NCBI GenBank assembly: GCA_938038815.1
Contig: CALHTF010000053.1
Coordinates: 1 to 62,592 of the forward strand
From: an uncultured Acidimicrobiales bacterium
GTDB taxonomy: Bacteria; Actinomycetota; Acidimicrobiia; Acidimicrobiales; SHLQ01
DNA: 62,592 nt
Direction: 5' to 3'
The notes under the pieces were generated by a model that saw only the letters and a program-made list of their open reading frames with translations, ran no database searches and was not told the origin of the DNA. Position 1 is the first letter of the stretch, and every line of letters starts with the position of its first letter. Below, piece after piece: positions 7,443 to 16,288 of this stretch. A program made the position numbers and the translations under genes.

Positions 7443-8711
7443 TTGTCATCGATCTCGTCGCCTTCAAACCCGTTTCCACCGATTTCACGGGGCCCTCAGG
7501 TCATCGGATTCGTGCTGATGATCACCGCCGCCGTCGTGGTTGCGTCGGCCGTTGGTTGGTCGTCGCTCAAACCCCCGGCCGCAGCCCAAAGCTCGAAGGT
7601 GCTGTACCTCACCTTCGACGACGGCCCCGACCCCACCTTTACTCCCCTACTTCTCGACGCGCTCGATCGCCATGACGCAAAGGCGACGTTCTTTCCGGTG
7701 GGCAAGCGGGTCGAACGTCGCCAGAACCTCACCCGCAACATTGCCGACCGAGGCCACGCGATCGGCAATCACACCTATCACCACTCAAACTTGCTGGAGA
7801 TCACCGACGAGGCGATCCGGACCGAGATCCAAGCAGCGACCGACATCATTCGTTGGACGTCGGGCGTAACCGTGAGCTGCTTCCGTCCACCGTCGGGCAC
7901 CATCGACGACCGGATCCGACGCATTGCGGCCGAAGCGAACCTGCCCGTGGTCCTTTGGAACCGGGGCGGCGGCGACTACGGCCTCGAAACCGCCGAGGAG
8001 TTTCTCGACAAGGTGCGGTCGGCTCGGTCAGGCGACGTAATTTTGTTGCACGACAACGCTGGGGTCGTCAGCCTCGAGGCCGCCGAACTCGTGCTCGAGC
8101 ACTTCACCGAGCAGGGCTACCGATTCGAGACCGTACCCGAATGCCGGTCGGCCGAAACCGCAGTCTCCACCACCAGCCCTGCGGTAACCCCCGCACCCAC
8201 TCCTGCGCCCACCGTGCCGCCCACTCCTGCGCCGACTGTGCCGCCCACCACGACTCCGCCGACCACCGTTGCGGCCACGCCCCCACCGACTACCCCACCG
8301 ACAGCCGCCTCCGAACCCCAAGTCGTGAAACGAGCGATATCCATCCGGGCGCGAGGCACGACGGGCGACGAGGTCATCAAACTTCGGGTGAATCGCAAAA
8401 CGGTTGCCCGCTTTGTTTTGAGTTCGGATTGGGGGGTGTACACATACCGGCCCCGCATCGACACCAAGGTCTCCAAGGTCCGAGTGTTCTTTGTCAACGA
8501 CCACAAGGCCCGCCCAGGCACCGACCGCAACGTTGAGGTCGACTACATCACGGTTCACAACGCCGTCGTACAAACCGAAGACACCCGGGTGAAGTCACGA
8601 GGGGCATGGTCGAGTCCGGGCGGATGCAGCGTCGGGTTCAAACAAACCGAGACCCTCGCGTGCAATGGCTGGTTCCAATACAAGCTCAAACGCGCAAAAC
8701 GGATCGGCTAG
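7443..8711 (+). CDS. secreted polysaccharide deacetylase with C-terminal carbohydrate-binding-like domain
   Basis: Predicted extracytoplasmic NodB-fold deacetylase of 422 residues. A membrane or signal segment spans about 20-42. The NodB domain carries YLTFDDGPD (Asp59, Asp60), GNHTYHH (His110, His114) and CFRPPSG (147-152), so the metal site looks complete. A Pro/Thr-rich linker (about 240-285) leads to a beta-rich domain, about 290-365 (ISIRARGTTGDEVIKL to RNVEVDYITV), that resembles small xylan-binding modules. Substrate may be peptidoglycan or external glycan. The start is TTG with no clear ribosome-binding site, so it is uncertain. Confidence 0.85.
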   Translation: MSSISSPSNPFPPISRGPQVIGFVLMITAAVVVASAVGWSSLKPPAAAQSSKVLYLTFDDGPDPTFTPLLLDALDRHDAKATFFPVGKRVERRQNLTRNIADRGHAIGNHTYHHSNLLEITDEAIRTEIQAATDIIRWTSGVTVSCFRPPSGTIDDRIRRIAAEANLPVVLWNRGGGDYGLETAEEFLDKVRSARSGDVILLHDNAGVVSLEAAELVLEHFTEQGYRFETVPECRSAETAVSTTSPAVTPAPTPAPTVPPTPAPTVPPTTTPPTTVAATPPPTTPPTAASEPQVVKRAISIRARGTTGDEVIKLRVNRKTVARFVLSSDWGVYTYRPRIDTKVSKVRVFFVNDHKARPGTDRNVEVDYITVHNAVVQTEDTRVKSRGAWSSPGGCSVGFKQTETLACNGWFQYKLKRAKRIG

Positions 8712-8751
8712 TAACGACATAGCGTCCGCCGCCTACCTAGACTGGCCCCAG

Positions 8752-9312
8752 ATGAGTTCTCCTGAACCAATTGCGGACGCTGTGGGCCAACAGGCACGAT
8801 TCGACGAATTCGTGCTACCCGAGGTCGACGTGCTGTTTCGCGTGGCGATGTCGATAACCCGCAATAAAGTCGACGCCGAAGACCTCGTGCAAGACACCAT
8901 GCTTCGGGCGTACCGGGCCATCGACCGGTTCGACGGCCGCCACCCCCGAGCCTGGCTGTTGACCATCATGCGTAACGCCCAGATCAACCGGGTCCGTCGC
9001 AAGCGCCCCGAATTGCTCCGTGACCCCGACGTCACCATGGAGCGAGTTGCTTCGACCGATGTCGACGAAGCCGACGTGGAGGCCGCGGTGCTCGATGCGG
9101 TATTCGATGTCGATGTCGAGAACGCCCTTAACGATCTTTCGCAGAAGTTCAAGGAAGTCATTGGACTGGTCGATCTAGCAGGCATGTCGTACCAAGAAGC
9201 GGCCGACGAACTGGGTGTACCGGTCGGAACCGTGATGAGCCGGCTCCATCGGGCACGAGCCAAAATCCGCGAAAGCCTAAAAGATACCGACATGGGACGA
9301 GGTCGACAGTGA
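8752..9312 (+). CDS. ECF-family RNA polymerase sigma factor
   Basis: A 186-residue extracytoplasmic-function sigma factor. Region 2 (FRVAMSITRNKVDAEDLVQDTMLRAYRAIDRFDGRHPRAWLL) and region 4 (FKEVIGLVDLAGMSYQEAADELGVPVGTVMSRLHRARAKIRE) are both clear. The arrangement is like the SigH/SigR group that responds to thiol stress, but the assignment is not certain. Its TGA overlaps the GTG of the downstream anti-sigma gene (GTGA), so the two are co-translated. The ATG at 8752 is followed directly by the family domain; a longer in-frame start overlaps the deacetylase. Confidence 0.93.
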   Translation: MSSPEPIADAVGQQARFDEFVLPEVDVLFRVAMSITRNKVDAEDLVQDTMLRAYRAIDRFDGRHPRAWLLTIMRNAQINRVRRKRPELLRDPDVTMERVASTDVDEADVEAAVLDAVFDVDVENALNDLSQKFKEVIGLVDLAGMSYQEAADELGVPVGTVMSRLHRARAKIRESLKDTDMGRGRQ

Positions 9313-9650
9313 GTTTTTTCCGTCGTTTCAAAAAGGACAAGACCGACAAGACCACGGGTGCTGACGCCATTTCGCCCAGTTCGGCCTTGGCCTGCAAGCA
9401 GGTCGCGGAGGATCTTCAGTCGTTCCTCGACAACGAAGACACCGTGGCAAACCGCGACCTAATCGCCGCTCACCTTGAAGCGTGTCGTGACTGCGGTCTT
9501 GAGGCCAACACGTTTAACCAGCTCAAAGCATCGCTGGCTCGTCCCGTTCTCGAGATCGACGACACCGCCCTCGACCGTCTGCGGGCGTTCGGTGCATCAA
9601 TCTCTGAAGAAGCCGACGGCGGTCAACTGGCCGACGATTCGGCGAACTAG
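9309..9650 (+). CDS. zinc-binding anti-sigma factor
   Basis: A 113-residue soluble protein translated from a GTG that overlaps the sigma-factor stop. The zinc-binding anti-sigma motif is His55-x3-Cys59-x2-Cys62 (AHLEACRDC), with a further Cys29. It is expected to hold the adjacent ECF sigma factor inactive and release it on oxidation or zinc loss, as RsrA/RshA do; that is known for the family and inferred here. The basic N-terminus (FFRRFKKDK) and acidic C-terminus are divergent. It converges on the flavin reductase with a few bases of overlap. Confidence 0.85.
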   Translation: MSFFRRFKKDKTDKTTGADAISPSSALACKQVAEDLQSFLDNEDTVANRDLIAAHLEACRDCGLEANTFNQLKASLARPVLEIDDTALDRLRAFGASISEEADGGQLADDSAN

Positions 9651-11047
9651 TTCGCTCGAGCCGGGCGGGCCTTATGCCCGTTCTGTTCAAAGAAGAACTG
9701 CGCTATCGCTTGCGGGATCGCAAACGACCACGTCGGATAGGCGTGGGTGGCCTGTGCTAGTCGACCGGTAAACATCCGGGTCCGCATGGCGAGTGCGATC
9801 TCGTTGATCATTTCGCCCGCACGCGGGGCCACGATGGTGGCGCCGATGATCTCGCCACCGAACATGCGTCGGCTGACCAGCTTTGGCCCGGCGATGATCT
9901 TGATAAAACCGTTGGTAGCGCCGTCGGTGATTGCCCGGTCGACATCGGCCAGCGGAAGATGCGCCACCCGCCCACCCATCGAAGCCGCCTGAGCCTCGGT
10001 CACCCCGACCCGAGCGACCTCGGGGGCGGTAAAGGTAGCCCAGGGAATAGCCCGTTCGCTGAACTTCCAGCGCTGGTTGAGCCGCAACGCGTGGCCGGCG
10101 GCGAGTCGACCCATTTCGTCAGCGGCGTGCGTGAACGGCAACTTTCCGGTTACATCGCCTGCGGCGTAGATGTGCTCGATCGAGGTTTGCAGCTTGTCGT
10201 CGGCTTCGATGTGACCTCGCGAACTCAGCGCCACCCCGAGTGCCTCCAGCCCGAGGTCGGCCGAGTTCGGGGTCCGACCGGTAGCAACCAACAGGTGTTC
10301 AAAGGTCGCCGAGCCATCGCCGGTCTGCACCGAAACACCACCGGGGGCCGCAGCGACTTCGGTAACCGCGGTGCCAGTACGAACATCGACCCCATCGGCG
10401 GTGAGGGCGTCGGCCACGATGGTGCTCGCCTCGGGTTCCTCGCGGCCAAGGATCCGGTCGGCCATCTCAAAAACGGTTACGTGAATCCCCAGCCGGGCAA
10501 AGGCCTGGGAGAGCTCGGCACCGATAGGGCCGCCGCCGAGGACGGCAATCGTCTTGGGCGCTGCCCCCAATCCATCGGTGCCGGGGCTGAACAAATTGTG
10601 GTTGGTCAGGATCGGTACCGAATCGAGGCCCGGTACCGGCGGCACGAAAGCTCGGCTACCGGTGGCCACAACAAACTTCTCGGCCGAATAGGTCCGACCG
10701 TCGACTTCGATCTGCTTCGGGCCGACAAAGACCGCCCGCCCGTCGAGGGTCGAGATGCCGTGCTGCTGCAGCACGGAGAACGTTTCGGTAGCGGCGATCG
10801 TATCCACCGACGACCGGACGTGGGCCATTGCCTCATCGAAGCTCGCTCCCTTGGCCGCCTGCGAAATAAGGGCCTTTGAGGGCACGCAGCCGGTGAAGGT
10901 GCAGTCGCCGCCGGGCTGGCCCTCATTTACCAGGAGCACCCGCTTGCCCGACCGGTTTGCGGCCTTGGCCGCGCCGAGTCCGGCGGCTCCACCGCCGACC
11001 ACGATCAGGTCATAGGTGGTTGTGGTTGAAGCGTCTGTCGAGGCCAT
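9647..11047 (-). CDS. pyridine nucleotide-disulfide oxidoreductase (class I)
   Basis: A 466-residue FAD/NAD(P) reductase of the lipoamide dehydrogenase, mercuric reductase and mycothione reductase superfamily. The FAD loop VVGGGAAGLGAAKAA is at about 17-30. The redox pair Cys49/Cys54 lies in GGDCTFTGCVPSKAL. The NAD loop is AVLGGGPIGAE, and a C-terminal HAYPTWS occupies the active-site His region. The second Gly-Asp before Cys49 replaces the usual Gly-Thr. No lipoate enzymes are nearby. Location beside a zinc anti-sigma factor suggests, but does not prove, a thiol-redox role. It follows trpA and a small membrane protein on the same strand. Confidence 0.85.
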   Translation of the reverse strand: MASTDASTTTTYDLIVVGGGAAGLGAAKAANRSGKRVLLVNEGQPGGDCTFTGCVPSKALISQAAKGASFDEAMAHVRSSVDTIAATETFSVLQQHGISTLDGRAVFVGPKQIEVDGRTYSAEKFVVATGSRAFVPPVPGLDSVPILTNHNLFSPGTDGLGAAPKTIAVLGGGPIGAELSQAFARLGIHVTVFEMADRILGREEPEASTIVADALTADGVDVRTGTAVTEVAAAPGGVSVQTGDGSATFEHLLVATGRTPNSADLGLEALGVALSSRGHIEADDKLQTSIEHIYAAGDVTGKLPFTHAADEMGRLAAGHALRLNQRWKFSERAIPWATFTAPEVARVGVTEAQAASMGGRVAHLPLADVDRAITDGATNGFIKIIAGPKLVSRRMFGGEIIGATIVAPRAGEMINEIALAMRTRMFTGRLAQATHAYPTWSFAIPQAIAQFFFEQNGHKARPARAN

Positions 11048-11062
11048 GGTGGGGAGTCCTTC

Positions 11063-11305
11063 TCAGTGGATCATTCGGGCGCAGAACCACGCAAGGTTCA
11101 TCATCGCAAGCCCGGTCGCGAATTGGCGGTATTCCTTGACCTTTGTTTTTCGCCACGTGATGGTGAGCACCACCAGCCAAAACGGCACCATGATCGCCCA
11201 CTGGATGAAAACCACGCGGTCGGTGCGCGGCAATGCCAGGTCGAGGAGCAGGTTCTTCAAGAAATCCACAGTGAATGAACCCGCCGACCCGTCGAATGTT
11301 TCCAA
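11063..11305 (-). CDS. small membrane protein, unknown function
   Basis: An 80-residue frame with one clear hydrophobic segment (VVFIQWAIMVPFWLVVLTI, about 32-50) and a second weaker one near the C-terminus (FATGLAMMNLAWFC). I do not recognise the family. It lies between trpA and the flavin reductase on the same strand, 15 bases before the latter. The start is TTG at the base of a strong inverted repeat that overlaps the trpA stop, so translation may depend on that structure. It may be cotranscribed with trpBA. Confidence 0.55.
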   Translation of the reverse strand: METFDGSAGSFTVDFLKNLLLDLALPRTDRVVFIQWAIMVPFWLVVLTITWRKTKVKEYRQFATGLAMMNLAWFCARMIH

Positions 11306-11337
11306 ACTGAATCAGGTGTCTGACACCTGATTCAGTT
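11305..11337. terminator. 15-bp perfect inverted repeat at the trpA stop
   Basis: AACTGAATCAGGTGT (11305-11319) pairs perfectly with ACACCTGATTCAGTT (11323-11337) around a CTG loop. It includes the last trpA codons and the TTG of the next small gene. No T run follows on either strand, so it may act as an RNA-stability hairpin or a dispersed element rather than a classical terminator. Confidence 0.6.
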
Positions 11338-12135
11338 CGCAGGGTAGGCGGCGTCGAGCGCGGCTCGCATTTCTCCCACAAAGCTGGCGGCTTGTTCGAC
11401 CGATTCGCCGTTGAGCACCTTGCGCATCAACGCCGAGGCCACGATCACGCCGTCGGATTCTCGGCTCGCGGCCACGGCGGTCTCGGGCCCGGAGATGCCA
11501 AAGCCGACGATCGCCGGACGGTCCCCCGCGGCCTTTACCCGTCGAGCCAGCACGCTGGCGGCGTCGTCGACGTCGCTTCGTTCGCCGGTGGTTCCCATCG
11601 TGCTCACCACGTACACAAACCCCTCGGTACGTTCCACGATCTGGGCGAGTCGGTCGTCGTTGGTGACCGGGGCGGCCAGCAAGATGTTCTCGATCCCGTG
11701 CTCGGCGGCCGCCGTCGCCCAGTCGCCCGCCTGCTCCATCGGCAGATCGGGAAGGATCGTCGCCCGCACCCCCGCTTCGACAGCATCGGCCGCAAACCGC
11801 TCGTGGCCATAGCGGTACACGAGGTTGTAGTAGGTCATGGCGATCAAGGGCACGCCATACTCGCGGCCGCGAAGCTCGTCGAGCGCCTGGGCCGGGGCCA
11901 TTCCCCGGTCAAGGGCTACCACCGAGGCCTCTTGAATGGTGGTTCCGTCCATTGCGGGGTCCGAAAACGGGATCCCGATCTCCACCGCATCGGCGCCCGC
12001 ATCGATCACCGCCTCCACCAGGTCGACCCAGTCGTCGGTGATACCGGCGGTTACATAGGGCAACAGCACCTTGCGCCCGTCGGCGATCCGTTCGTTGAGG
12101 TGCGCTTCGAGCGAAACGGTCGTGGTGGCAGTCAT
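11332..12135 (-). CDS. trpA: tryptophan synthase alpha chain
   Basis: Cleaves indole-3-glycerol phosphate to indole and glyceraldehyde phosphate. The 267-residue TIM barrel has the catalytic Glu and Asp in [14 protein letters not shown] (about 47-60), [15 protein letters not shown] in loop 6, and VGFGISGPE at the phosphate site. The start ATG overlaps the trpB TGA by four bases, consistent with an alpha-beta complex made in equal amounts. It is followed by a 15-bp inverted repeat. Confidence 0.95.
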   Translation of the reverse strand: MTATTTVSLEAHLNERIADGRKVLLPYVTAGITDDWVDLVEAVIDAGADAVEIGIPFSDPAMDGTTIQEASVVALDRGMAPAQALDELRGREYGVPLIAMTYYNLVYRYGHERFAADAVEAGVRATILPDLPMEQAGDWATAAAEHGIENILLAAPVTNDDRLAQIVERTEGFVYVVSTMGTTGERSDVDDAASVLARRVKAAGDRPAIVGFGISGPETAVAASRESDGVIVASALMRKVLNGESVEQAASFVGEMRAALDAAYPAN

Positions 12136-13376
12136 TTGGGGGCTCCGTTCACGGTGTTGTTCTGTACATCGAGAATCTCTTGGACCTGGCGGACGTCTTT
12201 ATCGCCTCGCCCGGAGAGATTCACCAGGACGGTCTTGCCGGCCAACTGTTCTTTCTCCTGCACAACCCATGCGATGGCGTGCGCCGACTCGAGCGCCGGG
12301 ATGATGCCTTCTCGGCGACTCAACAGCTGGAACGAATCGAGCACTTGTTCGTCGGTCACCGGGTAGTACTCGGCTCGTTTGTTGAGCGCCAGATGCGAAT
12401 GCTCGGGTCCAAGGCCTGGGTAGTCGAGGCCAGCCGAGATCGATTCAGCTTCGAGAATCTGGCCCACCTCGTCTTGCATGAAGTAGGCCTTCATGCCGTG
12501 CACGATGGCCGGCACTCCCCGACCAGCGGCGGCACCGCCCGCCGGTTCGGCACCGATGAGGCGAACCGTCTCGTCGTCGGCGAACCCGGCAAACAGGCCA
12601 GCGGCATTCGAGCCGCCACCAACACAGGCGACCGCAACGTCAGGCAAGCCACCGGTGAGGGCCTCGACCTGTTGGCGAGCTTCGGTGCCGATGATCTCGT
12701 GAAAGGTACGCACCATCCAGGGGTACGGGTGCGGCCCCATCACCGAACCGAGGCAATAGTGGGTGTCGGTTACTTCGGCCACCCAGGCTCGCATGGCCTC
12801 GTTCACCGCGTCCTTGAGGGTCCGTGACCCCGACATCGCCGGGATGACTTCGGCCCCCATCAGTCGCATGCGGAATACGTTGAGCGCTTGGCGTTCCATG
12901 TCGACCTCGCCCATGTACACCGTGCAGCTCATGCCGAGCAGGGCGGCGGCGGTCGCGGTGGCGACCCCGTGCTGGCCGGCGCCGGTTTCGGCGATGAGGC
13001 GGGTCTTGCCCATTCGCTTGGCCAAGAGTGCTTGGCCGATCACGTTGTTGATCTTGTGGCTGCCGGTGTGGTTCAGGTCCTCACGCTTGAGCAGCAGTCG
13101 GAGGCCGAGATCTTGGCTGAGGTTTTCGCATTCGGTCAGCGGCGATGGTCGGCCGCCGTAATCGCGCAGCACGTCGATGAACTCGTTACGAAACTCCGGG
13201 TCGGCCCACGCGTCGATGAACGCTTCCTCGAGTTCTTGGCAGGCGCCGATCAGCGGTTCGCCGACAAATCGGCCGCCGAATTCGCCAAAGAATCCTGCGG
13301 CGTCGGGCAGGCCCATATGGGTGGGCGATGCAGCCTCGGGAAAGGTATCGGCGATGGGATGTTCACTCAGTGCCAC
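12132..13376 (-). CDS. trpB: tryptophan synthase beta chain
   Basis: PLP enzyme that joins indole and serine. The 414-residue protein has the Schiff-base Lys108 in [24 protein letters not shown], and the phosphate-binding GGGSNA. The start is GTG at 13376, with CGGAGG seven bases upstream. A 107-base gap separates it from the GntR gene and holds a candidate promoter and palindromes, so trpBA may be transcribed separately from trpE-trpF. Length matches TrpB1 enzymes. Confidence 0.96.
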   Translation of the reverse strand: MALSEHPIADTFPEAASPTHMGLPDAAGFFGEFGGRFVGEPLIGACQELEEAFIDAWADPEFRNEFIDVLRDYGGRPSPLTECENLSQDLGLRLLLKREDLNHTGSHKINNVIGQALLAKRMGKTRLIAETGAGQHGVATATAAALLGMSCTVYMGEVDMERQALNVFRMRLMGAEVIPAMSGSRTLKDAVNEAMRAWVAEVTDTHYCLGSVMGPHPYPWMVRTFHEIIGTEARQQVEALTGGLPDVAVACVGGGSNAAGLFAGFADDETVRLIGAEPAGGAAAGRGVPAIVHGMKAYFMQDEVGQILEAESISAGLDYPGLGPEHSHLALNKRAEYYPVTDEQVLDSFQLLSRREGIIPALESAHAIAWVVQEKEQLAGKTVLVNLSGRGDKDVRQVQEILDVQNNTVNGAPK

Positions 13377-13406
13377 AGCGGGCCTCCGGATCTCGAGAAG
13401 TAACTC

Positions 13407-13455
13407 TTCTAGAACTCTAGAGGTTTAGCGTAAACCGGACGCTACCGAGCGACAA
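13407..13455 (-). promoter_or_regulatory. candidate trpBA promoter with palindromic operator
   Basis: On the minus strand, TTGTCG (13450-13455) and TACGCT (13427-13432) are spaced by 17 bases. A perfect palindrome GGTTTA-GCG-TAAACC (13422-13436) covers the -10 box and has the GT...AC outline of GntR-family sites. A second partial palindrome, TTCTAGAACTCTAGA, lies at 13407-13421 toward trpB. The neighbouring GntR regulator is the natural candidate to bind here. The promoter boxes are weak matches. Confidence 0.5.
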
Positions 13456-13483
13456 GTTCTTTTCGTCAGCAGTGGGCGCTCGC

Positions 13484-14242
13484 TCAGGCGTCGAACCCGT
13501 AGGTGATGCGGAGCCGCTCGGAGGTCCGGTCGGCGGCGATCGTGCATCGCTCCCCGACCAACAATGCCTCGTCGAACAAGAACGGAACCTCAAACTGATT
13601 CAACGAGGTTCGGATCGAAAGCAACGCTGGTTGCGTCGCGCTCGTCTCCAGCAATGCGGCATCGGCTTTGCTGGGGCGAACAGCCCGAATGGTTTCGCGA
13701 GCCGCGGTCACCGTGAAGCCCGTAGCCGCCTCGATCGAGCGGTACAACGAGTCATCGACCAGTGCGTTCGGGTCGATCTGTTCGCCGACCTCGGCCGCCA
13801 GATAGCTGCGCTGAAGACTAAAGGGCACACCATCGACCGACCGCCTCCGAACCACACATACCAGGGTGGCATCTTCGGCGATACCCAATGCTGCGGCCGC
13901 CTCGACCGCCGACGATGCCGGGCAGGCAAAGTTGTCGAGCACCTCGGAGGTAATCTCGATCCCGGCGGCCAACATTTCGCTCGCAAAGCTCGATAGGTTG
14001 CCCACCCGCACATCGATTGGCCGATCGGACACGTAGGTACCACGGCCGGCCGCAACTTCGATAAGCCCTTCCGCCTCCAGGCTCGACAGTGCTTGGCGCA
14101 GGGTCATCAGCGACGTGTTGTGGGCTTCGGCCATCAACTGTTGCGACGGCAACTGTTCGCCGGGTTGGAGCGCGCCAGAAAGGATCTGGTCGCGAAGTGC
14201 GTTGTAGATGACCTGATACTTCGGCGGTCGAGGGGCAGCCAC
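13484..14242 (-). CDS. GntR-family regulator with UTRA ligand domain
   Basis: A 252-residue HutC-type repressor. The N-terminal winged helix (about 8-75: YQVIYNALRDQILSGALQPG, then LPSQQLMAEAHNTSLMTLRQALSSLEAEGLI and GRGTYV) is followed by a UTRA-like ligand domain (about 90-245, with RRRSVDGVPFSLQRSYL and a C-terminal ERCTIAADRTSERLRI). It starts five bases after the trpF stop and precedes trpB, so it is embedded in the trp block. Ligand unknown. A palindrome over the trpB promoter is a plausible target. Confidence 0.87.
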   Translation of the reverse strand: MAAPRPPKYQVIYNALRDQILSGALQPGEQLPSQQLMAEAHNTSLMTLRQALSSLEAEGLIEVAAGRGTYVSDRPIDVRVGNLSSFASEMLAAGIEITSEVLDNFACPASSAVEAAAALGIAEDATLVCVVRRRSVDGVPFSLQRSYLAAEVGEQIDPNALVDDSLYRSIEAATGFTVTAARETIRAVRPSKADAALLETSATQPALLSIRTSLNQFEVPFLFDEALLVGERCTIAADRTSERLRITYGFDA

Positions 14243-14247
14243 GCCGG

Positions 14248-14919
14248 TTATTCTTCCATCCAGTCGTAGGGAAACGCACCGTCGAGCGCTTCGACCGGAC
14301 GACGCTCGATCTCGGCGCCGGCCGCTCGAGCGTTTTCGATGAACCGCTTCATCTTGGTGGAGTCCTTCTTACCGGGCGCCGACTCGACACCGGTGCTGAC
14401 ATCGACACCCCAGGGCCGCACCGAGCGGATCCCGTCAGCCACGTTTCCCGGGTGAAGTCCCCCGGCCAAAATGATCCGCCGATTCGAAGGCATGCCCTCG
14501 GCGAGCGCCCAGTCGAAGACCTCGCCCGAACCAGGCGACTGTCCGTCGATGAGTAGCGCTGATGCGGCGTAGTCGTCGGACATATCGAGGCCTCGGGCGC
14601 CGGCCGGAAAGGCTTTGATGACCATGGGCACCTGATTGGCGATCCACTGGGAGTCTTCGGGCGACTCGTGGCCGTGAAGTTGCACCGCCCCGAGCCCAAC
14701 GTCATGGCAAATGTCGACGACCTTTTGGCGGTCCATGTCACGAAAGATCCCGACCGAAAGGGTCTCGGTGGGCAGTCGGCTGGCGATATCGCGGGCGGCC
14801 ATTGGCTTGAGTTGGCGAGGGCTGCCCGGAACAAAGTTGAGGCCAAGGGCATCGGCGCCGAGCGCGACCGCCACCAAACCATCCTGCTCGGTCGTGACTC
14901 CACAGATCTTCACAAACAT
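14248..14919 (-). CDS. trpF: phosphoribosylanthranilate isomerase
   Basis: Converts phosphoribosylanthranilate to carboxyphenylamino-deoxyribulose phosphate. The catalytic Cys6 (FVKICGVTT) and the general-acid Asp in GVDVSTGVES are present. At 223 residues it is slightly long, with an extra C-terminal stretch (ERRPVEALDGAFPYDWMEE). The ATG at 14919 follows a G-rich AAGGGGGAAG site; an in-frame start farther upstream overlaps trpC and is unlikely. A separate TrpF is notable because many actinobacteria use a bifunctional PriA instead. Confidence 0.93.
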   Translation of the reverse strand: MFVKICGVTTEQDGLVAVALGADALGLNFVPGSPRQLKPMAARDIASRLPTETLSVGIFRDMDRQKVVDICHDVGLGAVQLHGHESPEDSQWIANQVPMVIKAFPAGARGLDMSDDYAASALLIDGQSPGSGEVFDWALAEGMPSNRRIILAGGLHPGNVADGIRSVRPWGVDVSTGVESAPGKKDSTKMKRFIENARAAGAEIERRPVEALDGAFPYDWMEE

Positions 14920-14980
14920 GTGCTGGCTTCCCCCTTTGCGCTCCGGTTGGGCGACGCAACGTTGATCACACGGTATCTGG

Positions 14981-15769
14981 TCAGGCTCGGGGAATCGCTC
15001 GTAATCCGGCAACGGCGTCGGTTCGCGATCCAGACTTCACCAACGATTCGCCCACCAACACCGCGTGGTATCCCGCTTCGGCCAGCAGCCGAGCATCGTC
15101 GACCCCTTGCACACCGGACTCGGCGATTCGGACCACCCCGGAGGGAAGCTTGGGCGCCATCCGGACCGCCCGGGCGGTGTCGACCTCAAAGGTCACCAGA
15201 TCGCGTTGGTTCACCCCGATGAGGTCGGCGTCGATGAGCAATGCTCGTTCGAGTTCGGCCTCGTCGTGGATTTCGACCAACACGTCGAGGGATAGGTCGC
15301 GGGCCACTGCATTGAAACTCGCGAGTTCATCGTCGCTCAGCGCAGCAACGATCAACAAGATGGCATCGGCGCCCATGATTCGGGCGTCGCACACGTCGTT
15401 GAGGGCCACGGTGAAGTCTTTGCGCAGCGCCGGAATGGCGACCGCCGAACGGGCGGCCATGAGGTCGGCTGGCGAACCGCCAAACGCATCGGCATCGGTA
15501 AGCACCGACAAACAGGTCGCGCCACCGGCGGCGTACTCGCTCGCCACCGTGGCCGGGTCGAGGTCGGGTGCCAGGTCGCCCTTGGAAGGCGAGCGGCGTT
15601 TGACCTCAGAGATAACGGCGAGGCCGGTGGCGCCAGCGATCGCCGACCGAAACCCACGCGGTGCCGGCGAGGCCTGGGCTTGAGCGAACAGGTCGTCGAA
15701 CGACCGGTCGTCGGCGTCGGCCGCGGCGCGATGCGCCGCCATGATCTTGTCGAGATAGGTAACAGCCAT
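14981..15769 (-). CDS. trpC: indole-3-glycerol phosphate synthase
   Basis: Ring-closing and decarboxylating TIM barrel, 262 residues. Signature segments are SEVKRRSPSKG (catalytic Lys/Glu), PALRKDF, IGVNQRDL and RIAESGVQG. The start MAVTYLDKIMAAHR at 15769 fits the family, and an AGGA site lies upstream; the frame is open farther 5-prime but overlaps the J-domain gene. It is followed by trpF after 61 bases. It is not fused to TrpF. Confidence 0.94.
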   Translation of the reverse strand: MAVTYLDKIMAAHRAAADADDRSFDDLFAQAQASPAPRGFRSAIAGATGLAVISEVKRRSPSKGDLAPDLDPATVASEYAAGGATCLSVLTDADAFGGSPADLMAARSAVAIPALRKDFTVALNDVCDARIMGADAILLIVAALSDDELASFNAVARDLSLDVLVEIHDEAELERALLIDADLIGVNQRDLVTFEVDTARAVRMAPKLPSGVVRIAESGVQGVDDARLLAEAGYHAVLVGESLVKSGSRTDAVAGLRAIPRA

Positions 15770-15777
15770 GGGTCTTC

Positions 15778-16284
15778 CTAGTGAGGCTTTTCGCTGCGGG
15801 CGCTCATGACCATCACCGCGAAGGGCACAAAAACGAACGAGATGGCGCCCATGGTGATGGTGATCAGTCCGAGCACGAAGAGTGGCATAACCGTCATCGC
15901 GCCGAGGATCGTCATGATGATGCCGACCCCGACCGCGATCGGCGGGGTTGCGGTGAGCCAGGTGGGTGGCTTGGCTCGCCCAGGAACCACGGGTTCGACG
16001 TACTCCGGGTCGTCGCCATCGTCGAACGGCTTCCACTCTTCACGGATGACCTCGGTGTGAGCCTCAAAGAGGTTCTGGTCGTACCGCAGCCGACGCGCCT
16101 TGTCGCCGAGCACGTCCCATGCTTCGTTGATCTGGCGAATTTTGGCCTCGGCCTGTTCCTTCTTGGCCGCCGACGCGTTGGTCAATTGGTCGGGGTGGTA
16201 CCGACGAGCCTGACGCAGGTACGCACGCCGCAACTGATCTTGACTATCGGTGGGCTCGGCCTCGAGCGCCAGATAATGGTCCAC
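15778..16284 (-). CDS. J-domain membrane protein
   Basis: A 168-residue protein whose first 70 residues form a DnaJ J-domain with His30-Pro31-Asp32 (ARRYHPDQ), the DnaK-stimulating tripeptide. Two hydrophobic segments follow (about 112-131 and 134-158), so the J-domain would face the cytoplasm at the membrane. There is no Gly/Phe or zinc region. It starts with GTG four bases after the ygfZ-like gene and precedes trpC by eight. A link to tryptophan synthesis is not obvious; the position probably reflects operon packing. Confidence 0.85.
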   Translation of the reverse strand: MDHYLALEAEPTDSQDQLRRAYLRQARRYHPDQLTNASAAKKEQAEAKIRQINEAWDVLGDKARRLRYDQNLFEAHTEVIREEWKPFDDGDDPEYVEPVVPGRAKPPTWLTATPPIAVGVGIIMTILGAMTVMPLFVLGLITITMGAISFVFVPFAVMVMSARSEKPH

Positions 16285-16288
16285 AGGA

